Positions 23,872-27,354 of a stretch of 27,354 bases of DNA are shown here, one piece after another; within the stretch, counting starts at the first letter, position 1, and every line of letters starts with the position of its first letter. Source of the stretch: an uncultured Eubacteriales bacterium (lineage in GTDB: Bacteria; Bacillota; Clostridia; Oscillospirales; Oscillospiraceae); NCBI GenBank assembly GCA_934597725.1, contig CAKTSK010000025.1:1-27354 (forward strand). Reading direction: 5' to 3'. Under the pieces are notes generated by a model. That model was not told the DNA's origin, searched no databases, and saw only the letters and a list, made by a program, of their open reading frames with translations. The translations under genes and the position numbers were made by a program.

Positions 23872-24351
23872 ATGTTAGCAGTTGGCACCCAAGCGCCGGA
23901 CTTTACCTTGCCGGACAAGGAGGGCAACCCCGTCCGCCTGTCGGACTTTTTGGGCCGGAAGGTGGTCCTGTATTTCTATCCCCGGGACAATACCTCCGGC
24001 TGTACCCGGCAGGCCTGCGCCTTTGCCGCAGCCTATTCGCAGTTTCAGGAGAAAAACGTTGTGGTGATCGGCGTGAGCAAGGATACGGTGGCCTCGCACC
24101 AGAAGTTTGCCGCCAAACACGAGCTGCCCTTCCTGCTGCTTTCTGACCCGGAACATCAGGTCATCGAAGCCTATGATGTCTGGAAGGAGAAAAAGCTGTA
24201 CGGAAAGGTCTCCATGGGAACGGTCCGTTCCACCTATCTTATCGACGAAAACGGCCGCATCGAGCAGGCCCTGCCCAAGGTCAAGCCGGACACCAACGCG
24301 GCCGAGATCCTCGCCTATCTGGAGGCAGACCACGCGGAGGAAGAGAACTGA
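23872..24351 (+). CDS. bcp: BCP-type thioredoxin-dependent peroxiredoxin
   Basis: A 159-residue peroxiredoxin that reduces hydrogen peroxide and organic peroxides using thioredoxin. The peroxidatic Cys is C44 and the resolving Cys is C49 (SGCTRQAC), the atypical two-Cys arrangement of BCP; the preceding FYPRDN is conserved. GTVRSTYLIDENGRI near residue 120 and the overall length agree. The RBS AAGGAGG lies in the last codons of yaaA. It is last in the operon, with the hairpin at 24421-24455 downstream. Confidence 0.95.
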   Translation: MLAVGTQAPDFTLPDKEGNPVRLSDFLGRKVVLYFYPRDNTSGCTRQACAFAAAYSQFQEKNVVVIGVSKDTVASHQKFAAKHELPFLLLSDPEHQVIEAYDVWKEKKLYGKVSMGTVRSTYLIDENGRIEQALPKVKPDTNAAEILAYLEADHAEEEN

Positions 24352-24420
24352 GGTCAGAGGCTTCTGATTTGGAAAGACGCTTGCAGGCGAGCGGAAGATA
24401 AGATTCCCCAGGAAAAACGA

Positions 24421-24455
24421 GACACGGTCCCGCTCACGAAGAGCGAGACCGTGTC
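24421..24455. terminator. Bidirectional hairpin after bcp
   Basis: A 15-position stem with one mismatch pairs 24421-24435 with 24441-24455. The minus-strand tail is TCGTTTTTCC; the plus-strand tail is less T-rich. The stop of the small minus-strand ORF falls inside the stem. Confidence 0.7.
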
Positions 24456-24643
24456 TTGCTGTCGTTTGGACGGCTGTTGTCCCTTTGGGCAGGGGAAAAC
24501 ACAGCACGGCCCCGGCAGAGTTCGTTGAGATAGGTTTCCTTCAGCCAGTACGCCAACCGTTTCTGCTGGGCAGGCGTCAAGTCGGTGGTTGGGGTCAGCA
24601 GATCGTTCACCAGCAGAAAACGCTCCACGGAGATCTCCGGCAT
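24434..24643 (-). CDS. Small hypothetical protein divergent from the recombinase
   Basis: A 69-residue ORF starting at 24643 (MPEISVERFLLVNDLLTPT) with GGGAGGTG eight bases before the ATG. The middle (TPAQQKRLAYWLKETYLNE) is a likely amphipathic helix and the tail is polar and serine/arginine rich. I recognise no family. The good RBS, the terminator placed at its end and its position 100 bases from the divergent recombinase favour a real gene, perhaps a control factor, but the length leaves doubt. The frame stays open far upstream through the recombinase antisense strand, which is only a shadow. Confidence 0.5.
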   Translation of the reverse strand: MPEISVERFLLVNDLLTPTTDLTPAQQKRLAYWLKETYLNELCRGRAVFSPAQRDNSRPNDSKTRSRSS

Positions 24644-24742
24644 GGGCAAGCACCTCCCAGGAAAGCCTATGCGGCGGGGCTTGTCCTCTTGCCTGTTTTT
24701 CCCTCCGGGCGCATACAGTGCTGGAGAAGGGAGGCGTTTGCC

Positions 24743-26140
24743 ATGGCGCAAGACGCAGTGACCCGGGCTGCCTGTTATATCCGGGTCTCTACAGAGGAAC
24801 AGACGGAATACTCTCCCGACGCCCAGCAGCGGGCGTTGGTCCGCTATGCCCGGCAGCACCAAATGACCGTCGCCCCGGAACACATCTATCTGGACGCGGG
24901 CCTCTCCGGCCGCCGGGCCGAGACCAGACCGGCCTTTATGGCCATGATCGCCGCCGCCAAAAGCCGGCCGGCCCCTTTCGACTGCATTTTGGTCCATCGG
25001 TTTGACCGCTTTGCCCGCAGCCGGGAGGACAGCATCGTCTACAAATCCATGCTCCGCCGCCAGTGCGGCATTCCGGTCATCAGCATCACAGAGCATCTGG
25101 AAGACGACAAGATGAGTCTGATCCTGGAGGCCATGTTGGAGGCCATGGCGGAGTATTACTCCATCAACCTTGCCGATGAGGTACGCAAGGGGATGGTGGA
25201 AAAAGCCCGGCGGGGTGAGCTGCAAACGGCCCCGCCCTTTGGGTATCAGGCCCGGGAGAACCGTCTGGTTCCCCAGCCCCAGCAGGCCCAGGTGGTCCGG
25301 GAGATCTACCGGCGTTTTCTGGCCGGGACCTCCCTGACGGCCATTGCCCGCTGGACCCAGGAGGCCGGTGCGCGGACCCACCGGGGCAACCCCTTGGACG
25401 CCCGGCGGGTCCGCTACATTTTGACCAACCCGGTCTACCTGGGCCAGCTGCGATGGCACAGCAGGGGAGAGACGCTGCACGCGGTCCAGACCCACCAACC
25501 CATCGTGACCGAGGAAGTGTTTCAGGCGGCGCAGGAACGTCTGGCGCAGTTTGCCGCCCCCAAGCACACGCGCCCGGTGGAGGAACGGAAGCACTGGCTG
25601 TCCGGGCTGGCCCGGTGCGCGGCCTGTGGCGGGGGGTTGATTTTTGTGCAGGGACGGTATTTCAAATGTGGCCGCTATGCCAAGGGGAAGTGTTCGGTCT
25701 CCCAGCACGTCCCGGCGGCAGTGTTGGAAGAGGCGGTGCTCTCCTGCTTGCGCCGGGACAGCGCTGCGGCATCGTCCTTCCGCGCCAGGTGGGCGGCGTC
25801 CGAGCAGGAGGAAGCCCAGCAGGCTGCCGCCCGGGAACTGGCCGGGGTAGATCGAAAGCTCCGCCGTCTGCGGCAAGCGTACCTGTGCGGCGCGGACAGC
25901 CCCCAGGAATACCAGCGGGAAAAGGCGGTGCTGACAGACCAGGCGGATCGTCTTCGCCGCCAGCTTGCCGCGTCCCCCCAGCCTCATGGTGCGGATGACC
26001 TGGAGAAGATCCTGCAAACGATGCAGGACCCGGAGGCAGGAACGGAGGAGAAGCATCGCGCGGCCCGGCAGGTTTTGTCCGGCTGTGTCTGGGATAAGGC
26101 GCAGAGACGCATCCGGCTGACCTATCGTCTCTGCCTGTGA
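24743..26140 (+). CDS. Serine site-specific recombinase (large serine integrase type)
   Basis: A 465-residue recombinase. The start at 24743 (MAQDAVTRAACYIRVSTEE) has AAGGGAGG eight bases upstream. The resolvase domain (5-150) has the catalytic serine S16 in YIRVSTEEQ and the arginines of DCILVHRFDRFARSRED. The recombinase domain (about 165-270) has PFGYQARENRL, EIYRRFLAGTSLTAIARW and VRYILTNPVYLGQL. A zinc ribbon near residue 293 has CAAC and then FKCGRYAKGKC, followed by a coiled-coil arm (about 355-440). All domains are intact. Such enzymes integrate phages and mobile elements or invert DNA. It abuts a broken cotJC gene, a possible target. No other mobile-element genes flank it here. Confidence 0.93.
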   Translation: MAQDAVTRAACYIRVSTEEQTEYSPDAQQRALVRYARQHQMTVAPEHIYLDAGLSGRRAETRPAFMAMIAAAKSRPAPFDCILVHRFDRFARSREDSIVYKSMLRRQCGIPVISITEHLEDDKMSLILEAMLEAMAEYYSINLADEVRKGMVEKARRGELQTAPPFGYQARENRLVPQPQQAQVVREIYRRFLAGTSLTAIARWTQEAGARTHRGNPLDARRVRYILTNPVYLGQLRWHSRGETLHAVQTHQPIVTEEVFQAAQERLAQFAAPKHTRPVEERKHWLSGLARCAACGGGLIFVQGRYFKCGRYAKGKCSVSQHVPAAVLEEAVLSCLRRDSAAASSFRARWAASEQEEAQQAAARELAGVDRKLRRLRQAYLCGADSPQEYQREKAVLTDQADRLRRQLAASPQPHGADDLEKILQTMQDPEAGTEEKHRAARQVLSGCVWDKAQRRIRLTYRLCL

Positions 26141-26153
26141 TCGTACCCTCTGG

Positions 26154-26483
26154 CACTTCGGCGGGCCGGATGGGGAGTTGGGCGCGTCCTTGCGCTATCT
26201 CTCCCAGCGGTATGCCATGCCGGACCCCCGAATCCAGGGGCTGCTGACCGACATCGGGACAGAAGAACTTGGGCACCTTGAGATGATCGCCGCCATCATC
26301 CACCAGCTCACCCGCAACCTCACCGATGACCAGCTGCAAAAGGACCCGGTGTTTGCCTCCTACTTTGTGGATCACACCACAGGCGTCTATCCCACGGCGT
26401 CCTCCGGGTTCCCCTGGACGGCAGCGTCCATCGGGGTCAAGGGAGACCCCATCTGTGACCTCACCGAGGACTTGGCAGCAGAG
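26154..26483 (+). pseudogene. CotJC-type manganese catalase, remnant lacking both ends
   Basis: The frame reads HFGGPDGELGASLRYLSQRY, then MPDPRIQGLLTDIGTEELGHLEMIAA and DPVFASYFVDHTTGVYPTA, ending VKGDPICDLTEDLAAE. This matches the core of CotJC/manganese catalases, with the metal-ligand helix TEELGHLEM. The family is about 190-200 residues; about 35 N-terminal and 50 C-terminal residues are missing and no start with RBS exists, so this is an internal fragment. It starts 13 bases after the recombinase stop and ends about 30 bases before the GNAT gene stop. CotJC is a spore-coat protein, suggesting a spore-forming ancestry. Confidence 0.85.
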
Positions 26484-26513
26484 GGTGCGATGAGGAAAAC
26501 ACAGCCAGAGGAT

Positions 26514-26951
26514 TCAGACGATTTGTGTCGTGGGATGCCAGGTCATGGTCAGCTCTGCCGCGCCGGTGTCCGGGTCGGTCCCTTCAGCGGTCACGGTCAG
26601 CCCCGCCCGCCGGTAAAACGCAGCAGCTCTCCGGTTGTCCCGGTAAACCTGAAGCGTGACGGTGGGGCGGATGGCCTTGATGTGGTCCAGCAGGGCAGTA
26701 CCGATCCCTTGGCTGCGGGCCTGCCGGGCCACGAACAGCCCGGCAAGATACGTTTCCTGCATCCCAACAAAGCCCAAAAGACGTTCCCCGTCAAACCAAC
26801 CATAGCACTCTGCCTGGGCCAGCTGTTCTGTTACGTCCGGGATATGGCCGCGCCAATAGGCGGCGGGGATAAAGGGGTGGGCGTCTAAGTTTCCTTCCAG
26901 CCAAAGGGTCATGGCCTGGCTGGTATCCTGTTTGGTCAGCGGTCGAATCAT
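26514..26951 (-). CDS. GNAT-family N-acetyltransferase (YjaB-like)
   Basis: A 145-residue acetyltransferase. The start at 26951 (MIRPLTKQDTSQAM) has AAAGGAAG upstream. The acetyl-CoA pyrophosphate-binding motif is ARQARSQGIGTALLDHI (about residues 77-93, the Q/R-x-x-G-x-G/A loop), followed by LQVYRDNRRAAAFYRRAGL, the typical beta5-alpha4 segment. The N-terminal part (MTLWLEGNLDAHPFIPAAYWRGHI) resembles E. coli YjaB. The substrate is unknown. Its 3' end lies beside the cotJC remnant, so that gene may have lost its tail in the rearrangement that brought this one here. Confidence 0.88.
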   Translation of the reverse strand: MIRPLTKQDTSQAMTLWLEGNLDAHPFIPAAYWRGHIPDVTEQLAQAECYGWFDGERLLGFVGMQETYLAGLFVARQARSQGIGTALLDHIKAIRPTVTLQVYRDNRRAAAFYRRAGLTVTAEGTDPDTGAAELTMTWHPTTQIV

Positions 26952-27050
26952 GGTCGTCTTCCTTTCTGTGGTCAAGCGGTGCGGTGGGCTTGTCCGGCGC
27001 AGCACGGTGCTGTGGGGGTCAAGGGGCGGCGGAATCCGGCAAAACGCCCA

Positions 27051-27079
27051 ATGACAGGAGGGGCAGGGGCGAGTATAAT
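27051..27079 (+). promoter_or_regulatory. Promoter of the thioesterase gene
   Basis: ATGACA (27051-27056) and TATAAT (27074-27079) are separated by 17 bases, 65 bases upstream of the start codon. Confidence 0.65.
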
Positions 27080-27143
27080 AGGGGACATCTGTGCAGGCGG
27101 ACCGCCTGCCTGAAATCTGTTGTGCAGCGATTGGAGGAACGGT

Positions 27144-27354
27144 ATGAAGGCCTATCTTCGCAGAGTAAACTATTATGAAACCGATCAAATGGGGATCACC
27201 CATCATTCCAACTATATCCGCTGGATGGAGGAAGCCCGCCTGGACTATCTCCGCCAGATCGGCTGGGGCCTGGAAAAGCTGGAGGCCCTGGGCATGGTCT
27301 CGCCGGTCAGCAATCTACAGGCCGGATACCGCAAGAACACCACCTTTCCCGAGG
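27144..27354 (+). CDS. Acyl-CoA thioesterase (4HBT, YbgC/FadM-like), partial at the window edge
   Basis: The first 70 residues of a hotdog-fold thioesterase: MKAYLRRVNYYETDQMGITH, then HSNYIRWMEEARLDYLRQIG. YYETDQMGITHHSNYIRWMEEAR is the 4-hydroxybenzoyl-CoA thioesterase signature, with the catalytic aspartate in ETDQMG. The RBS is GGAGGAAC ahead of the ATG. The gene runs off the right end, so length and C-terminus are unknown. Its substrate, probably a short or medium acyl-CoA, cannot be fixed. Confidence 0.9.
   Translation, partial: MKAYLRRVNYYETDQMGITHHSNYIRWMEEARLDYLRQIGWGLEKLEALGMVSPVSNLQAGYRKNTTFPE

Noticed and set aside
24434..26056. A 540-codon open frame on the minus strand opposite the recombinase
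   Set aside because: It is the GC-driven antisense shadow of the recombinase, which has full domain motifs. Only the terminal 69 codons, with their own RBS, are kept as a possible gene.

Overview
The window looks like chromosome from a GC-rich, anaerobic, probably spore-forming member of the Clostridia. The closest fit is an Oscillospiraceae-type gut anaerobe such as Flavonifractor, Lawsonibacter or Intestinimonas; this is inferred from gene content and style, and no search was run. Supporting signs are [FeFe]-hydrogenase maturases (HydE, HydF), a superoxide reductase, SepF, S-layer-homology proteins, a CotJC-type spore-coat catalase remnant, AGGAGG-type ribosome binding sites and high GC in nearly all genes. 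I see no rRNA, tRNA, CRISPR array or plasmid or phage structural genes.

Layout. (1) 27-2884 (+): an iron-sulfur/NifX-type operon with a DUF134-NifX fusion, two MinD/NifH-like ATPases each carrying two 4Fe-4S motifs, and a second NifX-type protein, closed by a strong terminator. (2) 3004-5598 (+): a consensus promoter, an MBOAT O-acyltransferase and an SGNH/AlgX-like partner, probably a polymer O-acetylation pair. (3) 5715-10067 (-): an OmpR-type response regulator and histidine kinase, followed by two exported PepSY-repeat proteins. The first PepSY gene has a promoter containing 11-bp-spaced direct repeats, and the second holds an almost perfect 243-bp internal tandem duplication. (4) 10182-13396 (-): a solute-binding lipoprotein, hydE and hydF in one apparent operon. 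(5) 13549-14730: superoxide reductase (-) divergent from a cysteine-containing Crp/Fnr regulator (+), with a palindrome between them. (6) 14785-15817 (-): sepF and a small zincin metallopeptidase. (7) 15981-19312 (-): two paralogous exported SLH proteins with matching promoters and 3' ends; the larger contains the module twice. (8) 19442-20733 (-): an AT-richer ECF sigma / membrane DUF4367-like pair whose sigma gene carries an in-frame TGA at codon 43. (9) 21185-24351 (+): a stress or repair-like operon of a U32-like protein, macro domain, Nudix hydrolase, YaaA and BCP peroxiredoxin. (10) 24434-26483: a small ORF, a serine recombinase and, directly abutting it, a two-ended remnant of a cotJC manganese catalase gene. 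(11) 26514-27354: a GNAT acetyltransferase and the start of an acyl-CoA thioesterase.

How it works together: the common threads are anaerobic redox metabolism (H-cluster maturation, Fe-S ATPases), oxygen and peroxide defence (superoxide reductase, YaaA, BCP, MutT-like Nudix) and envelope functions (MBOAT pair, PepSY proteins under a two-component system, SLH proteins with an adjacent sigma/anti-sigma pair). The most unusual items are the PepSY/two-component circuit with its recent tandem duplication, the solute-binding protein transcribed with hydE-hydF, the retained internal start inside the DUF134-NifX fusion, the interrupted sigma factor, and the recombinase abutting a broken cotJC.
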